Assembly: GCA_024743405.1 (NCBI GenBank)
Contig: JANSWP010000015.1
Location: 33,344 to 97,343, forward strand
DNA: 64,000 nt
Origin: Bacteroidota bacterium
Lineage (GTDB): Bacteria > Bacteroidota > Bacteroidia > Chitinophagales > Saprospiraceae
Reading direction: 5' to 3'
Position numbers and translations under genes: made by a program. The first letter of the stretch is position 1, and the number at the start of each line of letters is the position of its first letter. Positions 53,066 through 63,516 of the stretch are shown one piece after another. Below the pieces are notes generated by a model that was given only the letters and a program-made list of their open reading frames with translations, was not told the DNA's origin and did no database searches.

Positions 53066-56000
53066 ATGAAAAAAGCGAATTTTACACAGAACTTATCTCG
53101 TGTCCTTTCCGACCGTTTTCAACTGATTAAGACGACTCTGCTCATGACGCTATTCGCGTCGATTTCCTTTTCCAGCCTGAATGCTCAATGCCCTGGTTTT
53201 TTGGCAATTGACCAACCCGGCTTGGTCTGTGGAGAACTTGGACAGAATGTCTTGATCAATCCTGGATTCGAAGCTGGTCCATTAGGACCTACAATCGACT
53301 ACCTTGGCAATCCCAATCCTCCAGGATGGTTTATGTTTGGTGGTTATGCTGGTTTTTCCAACATTTTTGTTGAGCCTATAGAGCCTCGCTCTGGAAATCA
53401 ACACATCAAAATGTTTGGATCCTTTAGTGACCCATTTAATGTGAATGGCTTTGTTCAAGGAGTACCTGCAACTCCAGGTGAAACTTGGGTAGGAAGTATT
53501 TGGTTATTGACTCCTGGTAACGATGCCATTTTTGGTGGCGACAATTTTGCAGAAATCCATATCGAATTTTATGATGCTGCAGGATGTTTCGTTGCTGGAG
53601 AAAATTTTAAAACTTCTGAACAATTTAATGGAGCTACTCCAACAGATCAGTACATCCAATATTCAGCAATTGCTGAAGCTCCTCCGACTACTGCTGAAGT
53701 GAGAATCGTTGGATTCTTCTTCAACGTCAATTGGAATGGTGGTGCTGTTTTCTACGACGACGCAAGTCTTCAAAAGGTTATTGGACCCAATGATGATATT
53801 GTTGTTACCGTTTGTCCTGGAGAAACTACGGGTGAAGTAGTTGCACTTGAACCTCTATACCAAGATGATCAAGGTATTGCATCTGCAGTTAATAATATTA
53901 CTGGTGGAAATACCTTATCAGGAACGTATCCAGTTGGTACTTGGCCAGTTGAATTCGAGGTAACTGATAATGGCGGTTCTACAAATTCTTGCACAGTCAA
54001 TATTGCTGTTCAAGAATTACCTACTCCACTCTCTTATGTAGTTTGTAATGACCACATTATAGCATCTTTGGATGTTAATGGTCAGGCAGAGATCAATCCT
54101 GACATGATTTTGGAGGGAGGTCCTTATGATTGTGATGATAAATATGAAATTACTATTAAAGACTATAAAGGTGATCCATTACCAAATTCAATAATGGATT
54201 GCAACGATATAGGAGAAGATTTTACAGTTTCTATTGAATATACAATTACCGGTGCAACTTGTTGGGGTACATTATCTGTTGAAGATAAACAACCGCCAGT
54301 ATTAAATTGCCCTAATCGTACTATACCATGTACTTCAAGTATTAACCAAGCACCAAAACCATCAGCTTCAGATAACTGTGATAACAACCCTATTGAAAAG
54401 TTGATTTCGCAAACATTAATTGATGATGATGCTTGCGACGACAATCAAGTAGCTTTCGAAAGAGTATGGATTGCAGTAGATGATTACGGAAACGAATCTG
54501 CACAATGTGCTGACACAGTATATATAGTGCGACCTTCAGTAATCGACTTTCCAAATGATAGAACATGGAATTGCGGAAACTTCGGTCAAGCTAATCCTAA
54601 TTCATCAGGAAAACCTTCTGGTTTGGACGGTATCTATTGCCAATATGGCTATACTTACTCTGATGAAGACCTTGAATTATGTGGTGGTGCTCCAGGAGTT
54701 AAGAAAATAGTTCGTACATGGACTGTACTTGACTGGTGTACTGGTCAAGTTATTTTGACAGGAGTAGGCGGTGAAGATAATGTTCAGTTAATTAAATTTG
54801 AAGATACAACACCTCCAACTATTACAGTTGCCGATGTTACCATAAGCGCTAATATTCCTGGTACACACCCTCAGGCATGTAAAGGTCGTGCACCGCTTCC
54901 TACTCCACAAACTTCAGATAATTGTTCAGGAGTTACAACGGTAAAAACCTTTACTCCAATTGGACAAACTGTTTCGGGTAACCAAGTTCCACTTCCTGGT
55001 TTGGAAATAGGTTCTTACTCAGTTAAAGTTACTGCTGAAGATAAATGTGGAAATGTAAGTGAAGCATATTATACGCTAACTGTTGTGGATGATATCGCTC
55101 CGTCTGTAATTTGTGATGAAATTACGGAAGTTGACGTAACATCAGATGGATTGGCAAAAGTGCCTGCTACCGTTTTTGATGATGGCAGTTTTGATAACTG
55201 TTGTATCGATAGATATGAAGTAGCAAAAATGAATGATGATGCATGCGGATTGAACGGAACTGATTTTGGAGATTCTGTTACTTTCTGTTGTGAAGATGTA
55301 CCAAATAATCCGATTATGGTGGTTATGAGAGTATGGGATTGTTACAATAATTACAACGAATGTATGGTCGAAGTAAATGTAGAAGACAAGCAACAGCCAG
55401 TGTTGGTTAGTTGTCCTGGTCCAGAAACAATTACTTGCGATTTTTACTGGGAAGAATTAGAGGTTGGATTGTCATTAGGAGATAACTCTGTTCTTGATCA
55501 ATTTGGTGAAGCTCAATATGTTGACAATTGTAATTTGGATGTAAATCCAAATGTAAATATTAATCTTGATCAATGTGGAAGTGGATCAATTACAAGAACA
55601 TGGCAAGCAACAGACCCTGCTGGAAACGGCCCTGTTACCTGTACACAATTAATTTTTGTAAGACATATTTCTGATTTTGTTGTTGAGTTCCCAGCTGATC
55701 TAGATGTTGTATGTGGCGATGATGTTCCTGATTTTGGCGAACCTGTTTTAACAAATGAATCGTGTGAGTTAATCGCAGTTTCTTTTGAAGATACCTACTT
55801 TAATGATGTTCCTGACGCGTGCTACAAAATTTCACGGACATGGACTGTAATTAACTGGTGCGTAGTAGGTGATGATGTTGATCAGGAAGTTGTAGAGATT
55901 CCTGAAAGTCAAATGCCTCAAGCATATAGAGATTTAGATGGCGATGGTATCAATTATGAGCCTCGAGTATTCCGTGACAGTTGGAATGGTACTGATTTTC

Positions 56001-57910
56001 CTGGTGTTGCAGAAGGAATTGCTAACAATAATGCAGCTCCGGATACAGATATTGACTTAGATCCATGGGATGGTTTTATTCAATACGAACAACATATCAA
56101 GGTTAGTGATAACACTAAACCAGTTTTTGCTGACGGATGTGATATTCCTGATTATTGTATAGAAGATAACTCTTGTGTATATTCAGTTGAGTTACCAACA
56201 CCTGATGCTACTGATTGTAGTACAGATATTACCGTAACTGCTGAGAGTGATTTAGGAAGTGGCTTTGGTCCTTTCGCAGATGTTGCTCCTGGTACTTATG
56301 CTGTTACTTATACAGCCTCTGACAATTGTGGAAATACGAACATTTGTCAAACTACATTTGATGTATTAGACTGTAAGAAACCAACTCCATACTGTAAGAA
56401 TGGTTTAGTGATCGAATTAATGAACTCTACTCCACCTATGGTTGAAATTTGGGCAAGTGATTTCAATGAAGGAAGTTTTGATAACTGCACAGCTTCTGAT
56501 GATCTTGAAATTTCTTTCTCTTCTGATATCTCGGATAAAAACGCAACTTATTTCTGTGACCAAGTTGGTACTCAATCTGTAGAAGTTTGGGTAACTGATG
56601 AGGCTGGAAATCAAGATTACTGTGTGACGATAATTGTCATACAAGATAATATGGGTGGTTGCTCAACTGGTAATCCACTTGTTCAAATGGGAGGTTCTAT
56701 TACTAATGAATCTGATGAGTCAATTGAAAATGTGGATGTAACTCTTAGTGGATCAGGAAATGGTTTGACAGCAACAGATGCAACTGGCATGTTCTCCTTC
56801 CCTAATGTTGCAGCTGGAGGTGATTATACAATTGTTCCGTCTAAAGATATCAATCCTTTGAATGGTGTCTCAACTTATGATTTGGTCTTAATGACTAAGC
56901 ATATTTTAGGAGTAAACAAATTGAATTCTCCTTACAAAATTATTGCTGCTGACATTAATAAATCAAAAACGGTTACCACTTTTGATTTGGTTCAATTGAG
57001 AAAATTGATTCTTCATATAGATGATAATTTCGCGAATAATACATCTTGGAGATTTGTTGATAAAAACTTTGCTTTTCCAAATGATGAAAATCCTTTTGAA
57101 ACAAATTTCCCTGAATTATTGAACTTTAACAATGTCGATACAGACGAGTTAAATGCTGATTTCATTGGTGTCAAAATTGGGGATGTTAATGGCAATGCCA
57201 GTCCTTATGACTTGGCTGATACAGATGATCGAAATGTCACGGATGATTTAGTTCTTAATACTAAAGATATCCAATTGGAAACTGGAAAGACTTACAACAT
57301 TGATTTCAATGCTAAAGATTTCAATGTAAATGGTTTCCAATTCACTTTGAATTTTGATCAGGCTGTTCTTGAATTTAATAATGTAAATTCAGGATTAGCA
57401 AAAGAGGAGAATTTCGGTTTCGCTCTTTTAGAAGAGGGAGCTATTACCTCAAGCTGGCACAATGCAGAAATCATCAACCTTGATGCAACAGAAAATGTAT
57501 TTTCTTTGACTTTCACTGCCAAAACAGATGCTCAATTGAGCGATGTTTTAGATTTGAACTCGAAGTATACCGTTGCTGAGGCTTATGGTAAAAATGGTGA
57601 TTTAATGAATGTAAATCTTCAATTTGAAGGTTCAACTATCGTAAATAATAACTTTGAAGTATATCAAAATACACCAAATCCATTCCGTGAGAATACCACT
57701 ATCGGATTTAACTTACCAGAGGCAATGTTTACTACGATCACTTTAACTGATGTTTCAGGAAAAGTAATCCAAAAAATTGCAGGTAATTATGCAAAAGGAT
57801 ATAATGCTTTAGAAATAAGCAAAAAAGATCTTGCTGCAAACGGAGTCATTTATTACACCGTTGAGACTTCAACGAATACTTCAACCATGAAAATGGTTCT
57901 AATGAGATAA
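53066..57910 (+). CDS. Large T9SS-exported multidomain surface protein with dockerin- and cohesin-like tail
   Basis: 1614 residues. A signal peptide (about 1-41) ends FSSLNAQC. The N-terminal domain (about 62-239, LINPGFEAG to DDASLQKV) looks like a CenC-type carbohydrate-binding or galactose-binding-like jelly roll. Residues 240-1200 form a series of immunoglobulin-like units, many resembling HYR repeats, with paired cysteines, SDNC motifs and conserved Trp (RTWTV, RTWQA). The tail contains a carboxypeptidase-regulatory-like domain (about 1203-1261), a dockerin-like domain (about 1262-1318) with DINPLNGVSTYD and DINKSKTVTTFD loops, a linker with the DDRN motif, a cohesin-like domain (about 1396-1522) and a T9SS type A sorting domain (about 1528-1614, starting near YQNTPNPF). 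The tail is colinear with that of the 2675-residue protein. Function is inferred to be a surface adhesin or matrix protein. Confidence 0.87.
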   Translation: MKKANFTQNLSRVLSDRFQLIKTTLLMTLFASISFSSLNAQCPGFLAIDQPGLVCGELGQNVLINPGFEAGPLGPTIDYLGNPNPPGWFMFGGYAGFSNIFVEPIEPRSGNQHIKMFGSFSDPFNVNGFVQGVPATPGETWVGSIWLLTPGNDAIFGGDNFAEIHIEFYDAAGCFVAGENFKTSEQFNGATPTDQYIQYSAIAEAPPTTAEVRIVGFFFNVNWNGGAVFYDDASLQKVIGPNDDIVVTVCPGETTGEVVALEPLYQDDQGIASAVNNITGGNTLSGTYPVGTWPVEFEVTDNGGSTNSCTVNIAVQELPTPLSYVVCNDHIIASLDVNGQAEINPDMILEGGPYDCDDKYEITIKDYKGDPLPNSIMDCNDIGEDFTVSIEYTITGATCWGTLSVEDKQPPVLNCPNRTIPCTSSINQAPKPSASDNCDNNPIEKLISQTLIDDDACDDNQVAFERVWIAVDDYGNESAQCADTVYIVRPSVIDFPNDRTWNCGNFGQANPNSSGKPSGLDGIYCQYGYTYSDEDLELCGGAPGVKKIVRTWTVLDWCTGQVILTGVGGEDNVQLIKFEDTTPPTITVADVTISANIPGTHPQACKGRAPLPTPQTSDNCSGVTTVKTFTPIGQTVSGNQVPLPGLEIGSYSVKVTAEDKCGNVSEAYYTLTVVDDIAPSVICDEITEVDVTSDGLAKVPATVFDDGSFDNCCIDRYEVAKMNDDACGLNGTDFGDSVTFCCEDVPNNPIMVVMRVWDCYNNYNECMVEVNVEDKQQPVLVSCPGPETITCDFYWEELEVGLSLGDNSVLDQFGEAQYVDNCNLDVNPNVNINLDQCGSGSITRTWQATDPAGNGPVTCTQLIFVRHISDFVVEFPADLDVVCGDDVPDFGEPVLTNESCELIAVSFEDTYFNDVPDACYKISRTWTVINWCVVGDDVDQEVVEIPESQMPQAYRDLDGDGINYEPRVFRDSWNGTDFPGVAEGIANNNAAPDTDIDLDPWDGFIQYEQHIKVSDNTKPVFADGCDIPDYCIEDNSCVYSVELPTPDATDCSTDITVTAESDLGSGFGPFADVAPGTYAVTYTASDNCGNTNICQTTFDVLDCKKPTPYCKNGLVIELMNSTPPMVEIWASDFNEGSFDNCTASDDLEISFSSDISDKNATYFCDQVGTQSVEVWVTDEAGNQDYCVTIIVIQDNMGGCSTGNPLVQMGGSITNESDESIENVDVTLSGSGNGLTATDATGMFSFPNVAAGGDYTIVPSKDINPLNGVSTYDLVLMTKHILGVNKLNSPYKIIAADINKSKTVTTFDLVQLRKLILHIDDNFANNTSWRFVDKNFAFPNDENPFETNFPELLNFNNVDTDELNADFIGVKIGDVNGNASPYDLADTDDRNVTDDLVLNTKDIQLETGKTYNIDFNAKDFNVNGFQFTLNFDQAVLEFNNVNSGLAKEENFGFALLEEGAITSSWHNAEIINLDATENVFSLTFTAKTDAQLSDVLDLNSKYTVAEAYGKNGDLMNVNLQFEGSTIVNNNFEVYQNTPNPFRENTTIGFNLPEAMFTTITLTDVSGKVIQKIAGNYAKGYNALEISKKDLAANGVIYYTVETSTNTSTMKMVLMR

Positions 57911-57933
57911 AAGATAATCTCACAAACTGCTAT

Positions 57934-57976
57934 AAAGCTTCCTCTTCCAAATATGTGGAGAGGAAGCTTTTTTTTT
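57934..57976 (+). terminator. Rho-independent terminator of the T9SS protein gene
   Basis: AAAGCTTCCTCT (57934-57945) pairs with AGAGGAAGCTTT (57959-57970), followed by a T run to 57976. Confidence 0.93.
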
Positions 57977-57991
57977 GGGTCACAATAACAA

Positions 57992-58026
57992 ACAAAAAAA
58001 AGGTAGCCAAACCAATGACTACCTTT
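57992..58026 (-). terminator. Rho-independent terminator of pruA
   Basis: AAAGGTAG (57999-58006) and CTACCTTT (58019-58026) form an 8-bp stem; on the minus strand a T run (complement of 57994-58000) follows. Confidence 0.75.
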
Positions 58027-58058
58027 AAAAGTATCTTATGCAAACTGAAATGTTCGAT

Positions 58059-59690
58059 TTATTTTCCTGCTAAAAACGGGTAGCGATAATCTCTTGGTGC
58101 TACAAAAGTCTCCTTAATTGTTCGTGGAGAAACCCATCGATACAAATTCAAAACAGAACCTGCTTTATCATTTGTTCCTGAAGCTCTCGCACCTCCAAAC
58201 GGTTGTTGACCAACAACTGCTCCAGTCGGTTTATCATTAATGTAAAAATTACCTGCCGAGTTTCTCAAAATAGTAGTTGCCGTTACTACAGCTGCTCTAT
58301 CTTTCGCGAAAATGGCTCCAGTTAACGCATATTCAGAAGTTCGATCCAATATCTTTAAGGTCTCTTCGTATTTCTTATCTTCATATACATACACTGTTAA
58401 AACAGGACCAAAAATCTCCTCGCACATGGTTTTATACTTAGGATCGTTAGTCTCAATAACCGTAGGCTCAATAAAATAGCCTTTAGATTTATCAAACTTG
58501 CCCCCAGCTATGATTTTGGCATTTTTGTCCTTTTTAGCGTTTTTGATATAATTAGAAATTTTATCAAATGCCTTCTCATCAATCACTGCATTAATGAAGT
58601 TTCTAAAGTCCTCAGGAGAACCCATCTTGAAAGATTTCAAATCTTTTTGCACGTAACTTTTTACATCTTTCCAAAGGCTTTTGGGGATATAAGCACGTGA
58701 TGCGGCTGAACATTTTTGACCTTGAAATTCAAAAGCACCTCTTGATAAAGCCGTTGCTACTTCTTTAGCATTGGCAGATGAATGTGCAATTACAAAATCT
58801 TTACCTCCTGTTTCTCCAACAATTCTTGGATAAGATTTATAAGTGGAAATATTTTCACCCATGGTTTTCCAAAGATGATTAAATACACCAGTACTTCCTG
58901 TAAAATGTAACCCTCCAAAATCAGGATTGGAAAAAACAACATTTCCTGCAGTTGGTCCATCTACAAATACTAAATTAATAACACCATCAGGCAATCCAGC
59001 TTCTTCAAATAATTCCATAATTACATTGGCGGAATATATTTGTGAATTAGCCGGTTTCCAAACCACCGTATTACCCATTAATGCTGGTGCACCTGGTAAA
59101 TTTCCAGCAATAGAAGTAAAATTAAAGGGCGTGAGTGCGAAAATAAAACCTTCTAAAGGTCTATATTCCAATCTGTTCCAAATGCCAGCAGCACTTTCAG
59201 GTTGAACAGCATAAATCTCTGTCATGTATTGCACATTGAAACGGAAAAAGTCAGCCATTTCAGCCACACTATCAATCTCAGCCTGATAGGCATTTTTTGA
59301 TTGACAAAGCATCGTCGCAGCATTCATTCTTTGACGGTATGGACCAGACAATAAATCAGCAGCTTTTAGAAATATAGCAGCTCGTTCTTGCCAAGGCATA
59401 TTGGCCCAATCCTCTTTAGCAGCCATAGCCGCCTTAATTGCATCTTTTACATGTTTTTCAGTTCCCTTTGAGTAATGACCCAAAGTATGTTTCAATTCAT
59501 GTGGAGGATGGATGGAAGCTTTATTTTTGGTAAATACTTTTTTACCTCCAATGGTCATTGGAATATCCTCTTTACGAGACTTTAAATTGGCTAATGCTTT
59601 TTTCAATTCCACCTTTTCAGGGGAACCAGGGGCATAAGAAAGTACCTTTTCATTCTCTGCAATAGGCACATCAAAAAATCCGTTTGACAT
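58059..59690 (-). CDS. pruA: L-glutamate gamma-semialdehyde dehydrogenase (delta-1-pyrroline-5-carboxylate dehydrogenase)
   Basis: A 543-residue NAD-dependent aldehyde dehydrogenase completing proline catabolism to glutamate. The catalytic Cys327 is in GQKCSAASR and the general base Glu293 is in VGETGGKD. Other family landmarks are the NAD segment FNFTSIAGNLPGAPALMGN (about 190-207), PYRQRMNAATM and QQPFGGARASGTNDKAG near the end. The proline dehydrogenase partner (putA/prodh) is not in the window. A good promoter lies upstream at 59815-59845. Confidence 0.95.
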   Translation of the reverse strand: MSNGFFDVPIAENEKVLSYAPGSPEKVELKKALANLKSRKEDIPMTIGGKKVFTKNKASIHPPHELKHTLGHYSKGTEKHVKDAIKAAMAAKEDWANMPWQERAAIFLKAADLLSGPYRQRMNAATMLCQSKNAYQAEIDSVAEMADFFRFNVQYMTEIYAVQPESAAGIWNRLEYRPLEGFIFALTPFNFTSIAGNLPGAPALMGNTVVWKPANSQIYSANVIMELFEEAGLPDGVINLVFVDGPTAGNVVFSNPDFGGLHFTGSTGVFNHLWKTMGENISTYKSYPRIVGETGGKDFVIAHSSANAKEVATALSRGAFEFQGQKCSAASRAYIPKSLWKDVKSYVQKDLKSFKMGSPEDFRNFINAVIDEKAFDKISNYIKNAKKDKNAKIIAGGKFDKSKGYFIEPTVIETNDPKYKTMCEEIFGPVLTVYVYEDKKYEETLKILDRTSEYALTGAIFAKDRAAVVTATTILRNSAGNFYINDKPTGAVVGQQPFGGARASGTNDKAGSVLNLYRWVSPRTIKETFVAPRDYRYPFLAGK

Positions 59691-59814
59691 AGTTTAAATT
59701 TATGGTTTTGACTTACGAATAAGAAATATTATCAACTCACTAATCCACTAAAAATCAATCTTAAAAAATCCGAAAATCAAATGCTAATTTGGAATATGGT
59801 AAGTTTTCAAGCCA

Positions 59815-59845
59815 CAAAAGTAGGAATAGTTTTGAGTAGTTCAAA
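59815..59845 (-). promoter_or_regulatory. Promoter of pruA
   Basis: On the minus strand TTTG (59845-59842), 19 bp, TACTTTTG (59822-59815): a full consensus match. The leader is about 115 nucleotides. Confidence 0.7.
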
Positions 59846-59864
59846 GTGTAAACCTCTAATACAA

Positions 59865-60548
59865 TTAGCCTAAAATAGCTAATAGTTGCTTGAGAATATT
59901 TATTTCATGGTTGGGAAAAATTTTGGTTAGATTTTGTTTCTTTTTAGGGTTATACCAACAAGTTTCCAATCCATAGTTATTACCTCCTTTGATATCGGAA
60001 TTTAGGCTGTCTCCCACTACAATGGTTGATTCTTTAGGTGGGTTCTTTAGTTGATTAAAAGTATATTCAAAAAAGGCAGTTTGAGGTTTTGCATAACCTA
60101 TCTCATCCGAAACAATGATTTCTTCAAAAAAAGCGGTCAAATTAGAGGCTGAAAATTTAGGTCTTTGTACTTCCTTTAAACCATTTGTAATAATGGCCAT
60201 TTTAAATCCAACACTCTTTAGTTCTGACAATAAGTTCATTGCACCATCCAAAAGGTAATCTGTTTCAGATAGGCATTTTAAATAATAGGTTCCTGCTTCC
60301 TGAGCATCTCGGTATTCCCCAATCGTCTTAAAAAACATTTCAAAACGGCGCCATCGCAATTCCTCTGCAGTCATTTGATTATTTTCAAATGCCTTCCAAC
60401 ATATTTCATTCACATGATTGAAGACAGGCTTTAAATCCTCTTCCCGTTCAATATCAAAAAATGACAATGTCTTTTTAAAGGAAACCTTTGAAGATTTTGT
60501 AAAATCAAAAAGGGTATTATCTGCATCAAAAAGTATCCATTCCTTCAT
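59865..60548 (-). CDS. yjjG: YjjG-type noncanonical pyrimidine nucleotidase (HAD superfamily)
   Basis: A 227-residue haloacid dehalogenase-superfamily phosphatase. Motif I is FDADNTLFDF (catalytic Asp8 and Asp10), motif II is in MAIITNGLKE, and the third motif contains the VVGDSLNSDIKGG block near 178-190. The arrangement and the N-terminal cap domain match YjjG, which dephosphorylates noncanonical pyrimidine nucleotides to protect the dNTP pool. It starts 32 bp after pyrF, consistent with a pyrimidine operon. Confidence 0.88.
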   Translation of the reverse strand: MKEWILFDADNTLFDFTKSSKVSFKKTLSFFDIEREEDLKPVFNHVNEICWKAFENNQMTAEELRWRRFEMFFKTIGEYRDAQEAGTYYLKCLSETDYLLDGAMNLLSELKSVGFKMAIITNGLKEVQRPKFSASNLTAFFEEIIVSDEIGYAKPQTAFFEYTFNQLKNPPKESTIVVGDSLNSDIKGGNNYGLETCWYNPKKKQNLTKIFPNHEINILKQLLAILG

Positions 60549-60580
60549 AAATAATTCTTCAGTTTGTTCTAAATATGGTC

Positions 60581-61393
60581 TTACTTAGTTGCAATAAAAG
60601 CCTCCATTTCTTTTTGTAACTTCAATGCCGATTTTCTTGCATCCTCTGCAAATTCTTCGCCGTCACTTGAAAAGATTATTCCTCTAGAAGAATTCACTAA
60701 TAGACCACAATTATCATTATAGCCATATTGGCTAACCTTTTGTAAATCACCACCTTGCGCACCAATTCCAGGTACCAAATAAAAGTTATCAGGTGCAATT
60801 TCCCGAATTTTTTCAAACATTTCAGGATGCGTAGCCCCTATTACAAACATTAAATTCTCTGGGCTCCCCCACTCTTGGGCTTTTCTCAAAACACGCTCAT
60901 AAAGTGGCATTTCATTATCTTGAATCGCGAATTGAAAATCACGACTTCCTTTATTCGAAGTCAGTCCCAATAAAATCACCCACTTATCTTCAAATTCCAA
61001 AAAAGGTTGCACTGAATCAATGCCCATATAAGGCGCCACTGTAACTGAATCAAAGTCAAATGTTTCAAAAAAGGCTTTGGCATAAAGTCTAGATGTATTC
61101 CCGATATCTCCTCGCTTCGCATCCGCAATGGTAAAATGTTCTTTTGGAATATAATTCTTGGTTTTTTCCAACGAGATCCACCCTTTAGCACCCAAGGATT
61201 CATAGAATGCCAAATTTGGTTTATAAGCTACACAAAGATCTTTAGTGGCATCTATTATCTGCTTATTAAATTCAAAAATGGGATCTTCAAAATCCAATAG
61301 ATGTTTTGGTATTCGATTAATGTCAGCATCCAATCCAACACAGAGATAAGATTTTTTAGATTGTATTTGATTGAAAAGTTCTTTTCGAGTCAT
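60581..61393 (-). CDS. pyrF: Orotidine-5'-phosphate decarboxylase
   Basis: A 270-residue enzyme that makes UMP in the pyrimidine pathway. The catalytic array is visible as DAKRGDIG (Asp91, Lys93, Asp96), with VGLDAD near 19-24 at the beginning and the phosphate-binding [10 protein letters not shown] late. The length and the DAKRGDI motif place it in the longer (type 2) OMP decarboxylase group. The start [10 protein letters not shown] is unambiguous. It is co-directional with the YjjG phosphatase, so the pair concerns pyrimidine nucleotides. Confidence 0.95.
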   Translation of the reverse strand: MTRKELFNQIQSKKSYLCVGLDADINRIPKHLLDFEDPIFEFNKQIIDATKDLCVAYKPNLAFYESLGAKGWISLEKTKNYIPKEHFTIADAKRGDIGNTSRLYAKAFFETFDFDSVTVAPYMGIDSVQPFLEFEDKWVILLGLTSNKGSRDFQFAIQDNEMPLYERVLRKAQEWGSPENLMFVIGATHPEMFEKIREIAPDNFYLVPGIGAQGGDLQKVSQYGYNDNCGLLVNSSRGIIFSSDGEEFAEDARKSALKLQKEMEAFIATK

Positions 61394-61483
61394 AAGGTAA
61401 AATGAAATTTAGAGGTGCAAAGCAAAAAAAAAATATCCTAATATTATGATGAATCTTGTTTTTTTGAAAAGGAAAAGAAAAAC

Positions 61484-62314
61484 TTAGGGCTTGTTAGGTA
61501 ATAATGTTTTTACCGGGTATTCGAATATTCTGAATTCCTGGTTTTTCTCCAATGCCAAGCTTAGGGAATAGTCGCCAACCTGAAAAGAATTAATGTAATA
61601 GGTGTTATCCTTGAAAGGAAGTAATCGTTTATCGGTAAAATAGGAAATATGGCTGTTCTCAGAAACTTCCAAATTTGTCAAATCTTTAGTCAAGCCTATT
61701 CCTGTAACTTTTAAAAGTGCTTCTTTTCGCGTCCATAATTCATAAAAATGTTGCTCTGAGAGGATATATTGTTGTTCTTTTTTTGAAAAATAATGATCAA
61801 TAATCAATTGATAATCAAATGGTTTCTTAATCTTTTCAATATCGATCCCAATTTCTCCATTACCAAAACAAAAAGCTATCGCAATCCTTCCATTTGAGTG
61901 AGAAACATTAAACTTTATATATTGAGACCTATTTCCTAAAAGAATTTTGGGATTTGAAATTCGAGGTTTTCCAAAAGCTCCTTGTTCAAATTGAATAGAC
62001 TGAGGAGAAATGTCTTGTAATGACTTTTCAATTCCTGATAATTTGGTTAAACCTTCTCCTCTCAAATACTTAGAGATCAGAATTCTTAAAATGCCTCTCG
62101 AAACCACGTACTCAATTCTATCTTTATCGAATCGAAACTTTAAAGCCTTTTGAATTTCCTTTTTATTTAATAAGCTTTGGAGTTCTTGGATAATTGAAAT
62201 TGGGAAGTTTTGACTATTAATTAAATATATATGAGAAAGATTCTCCTCTTTGGGGAGAGATCCATTAAATATTGAAAAGGAAACATTTTCAAGTGTATTC
62301 AAGATTATTTTCAC
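61484..62314 (-). CDS. 4'-phosphopantetheinyl transferase
   Basis: A 276-residue Sfp-type transferase that attaches phosphopantetheine to carrier proteins. Diagnostic motifs: FNVSHSNGRIAIAF, GEIGIDIEKI (the magnesium-binding GxDxE element), and WTRKEALLKVTGIGL (the W/KEA element). Sfp-type enzymes activate polyketide, peptide or fatty-acid carrier proteins. No such synthase is in the window, so the target is unknown; it could serve the cell's acyl carrier protein. It is followed downstream by pyrF, 90 bp away. Confidence 0.9.
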   Translation of the reverse strand: MKIILNTLENVSFSIFNGSLPKEENLSHIYLINSQNFPISIIQELQSLLNKKEIQKALKFRFDKDRIEYVVSRGILRILISKYLRGEGLTKLSGIEKSLQDISPQSIQFEQGAFGKPRISNPKILLGNRSQYIKFNVSHSNGRIAIAFCFGNGEIGIDIEKIKKPFDYQLIIDHYFSKKEQQYILSEQHFYELWTRKEALLKVTGIGLTKDLTNLEVSENSHISYFTDKRLLPFKDNTYYINSFQVGDYSLSLALEKNQEFRIFEYPVKTLLPNKP

Positions 62315-62757
62315 GTTTCAGTTATCTCTTTTGTTAAATTTTTTAATTGATAATAGAAGATTTACTTCCATCCGCAAATTATCAATTGAAATGGATAGTC
62401 TATTGATTAGACTAGAAATTAATGCTACAAGATGCAAATTCTATTGGGACTAACTTTACAAAGCTTCCGTTTAGAGATCTAAAATAAATATAGAGTACTT
62501 TTTTAATCAAAATAATAACCAACACATCGTTCCTTATAAAAAAGATGTATTTCTGGCAAATAGCAGAGTCTCCGAAGGGACTCTGCTATTATTCTTTTCA
62601 TACGTTTAGAAAAGGAAGCTGATTTAGAATTCCATGGATTAATTCAGATTATGAATTTCGGCTTATATTCATGCTCTAGAAGTGAGAATTTCTTATTGTC
62701 TAACTTCTATGGTAGCGGCTTGATCGCATTAGGAATTGAGAATTTCAAATCTTTATC
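62315..62757. other. Spacer with an orphan hairpin terminator
   Basis: The 443-bp space between two divergent genes has no credible gene. An 11-bp stem (62560-62570 with 62579-62589) followed by ATTCTTTT on the plus strand looks like a terminator but has no gene before it. On the minus strand its loop reads CTTCGG, a UUCG-type tetraloop. Confidence 0.5.
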
Positions 62758-63516
62758 ATGAAAAAACTAAACGAAAAAGTTGCCATCATAACAGGTGCGA
62801 CAAGCGGTATGGGAAAAGGAATAGCAGAAACTTTTGCAAAAGAAGGAGCTTCCTTGGTTTTATCAGGGCGAAATGAAGAACGAGGTACCCAATTAGTAAA
62901 TTCCTTAAAGGAATTCAATGAAAAGGTGGTATTCCTAAATGGTGACATTAGGGAGGCAAAAACTAATCAAAGGCTAGTGGAGATAACCCTTGATAATTTT
63001 GGGAAAATAGATATACTATCTATCAATGCTGGAATCCTGGGGCTGGGTTCTGTAACTGACTTATCAGCAGATTTATGGCATCAAACCATTAATACAAACC
63101 TAAGTTCCATTTATTATTTATGTAAATACGCGCTTCCTTCTTTATTGAAAAATGGTACAGGCAATGTTATCATCAATGCTTCTATTGCCGCTTTTAAAAG
63201 TTTCCCCAATCACCCTGCTTATTGTGCTTCGAAAGCAGGAGCAGTCGCTTTGACCAAACAAATGGCAGTTGATTATGCACCCAAGATTCGAGTAAATGCA
63301 ATTTGCCCTGGACCAGTTGATACCCCTTTACTTTGGGATTCAGCAGAAGCTTTTGAAAACCCCAAAACTGCTGTAGATAATGTCATTCAAGCAACGCCTT
63401 TAAAACGATTAGGTACTCCAGAAGATATCGCCAAATTAGCTTTGTTTTTGGCGTCAGATGACGCTTCTTGGATTACGGGAGCTACTTTTAATATCGATGG
63501 AGGGATAATGACATAA
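62758..63516 (+). CDS. Short-chain dehydrogenase/reductase
   Basis: A 252-residue classical SDR enzyme. NAD(P) binding: TGATSGMGKGIA (12-23) and the NAG motif (90-92). The catalytic residues are Ser142, Tyr155 and Lys159 in the YxxxK pattern (YCASKAG). The C-terminal ICPGPVDTPLL and WITGATFNIDGG segments are typical of 3-oxoacyl-ACP reductase or glucose-dehydrogenase-like SDRs. The substrate cannot be read from the sequence. It is a lone gene; the 354 bp that follow before the transposase end contain nothing recognisable. Confidence 0.9.
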   Translation: MKKLNEKVAIITGATSGMGKGIAETFAKEGASLVLSGRNEERGTQLVNSLKEFNEKVVFLNGDIREAKTNQRLVEITLDNFGKIDILSINAGILGLGSVTDLSADLWHQTINTNLSSIYYLCKYALPSLLKNGTGNVIINASIAAFKSFPNHPAYCASKAGAVALTKQMAVDYAPKIRVNAICPGPVDTPLLWDSAEAFENPKTAVDNVIQATPLKRLGTPEDIAKLALFLASDDASWITGATFNIDGGIMT

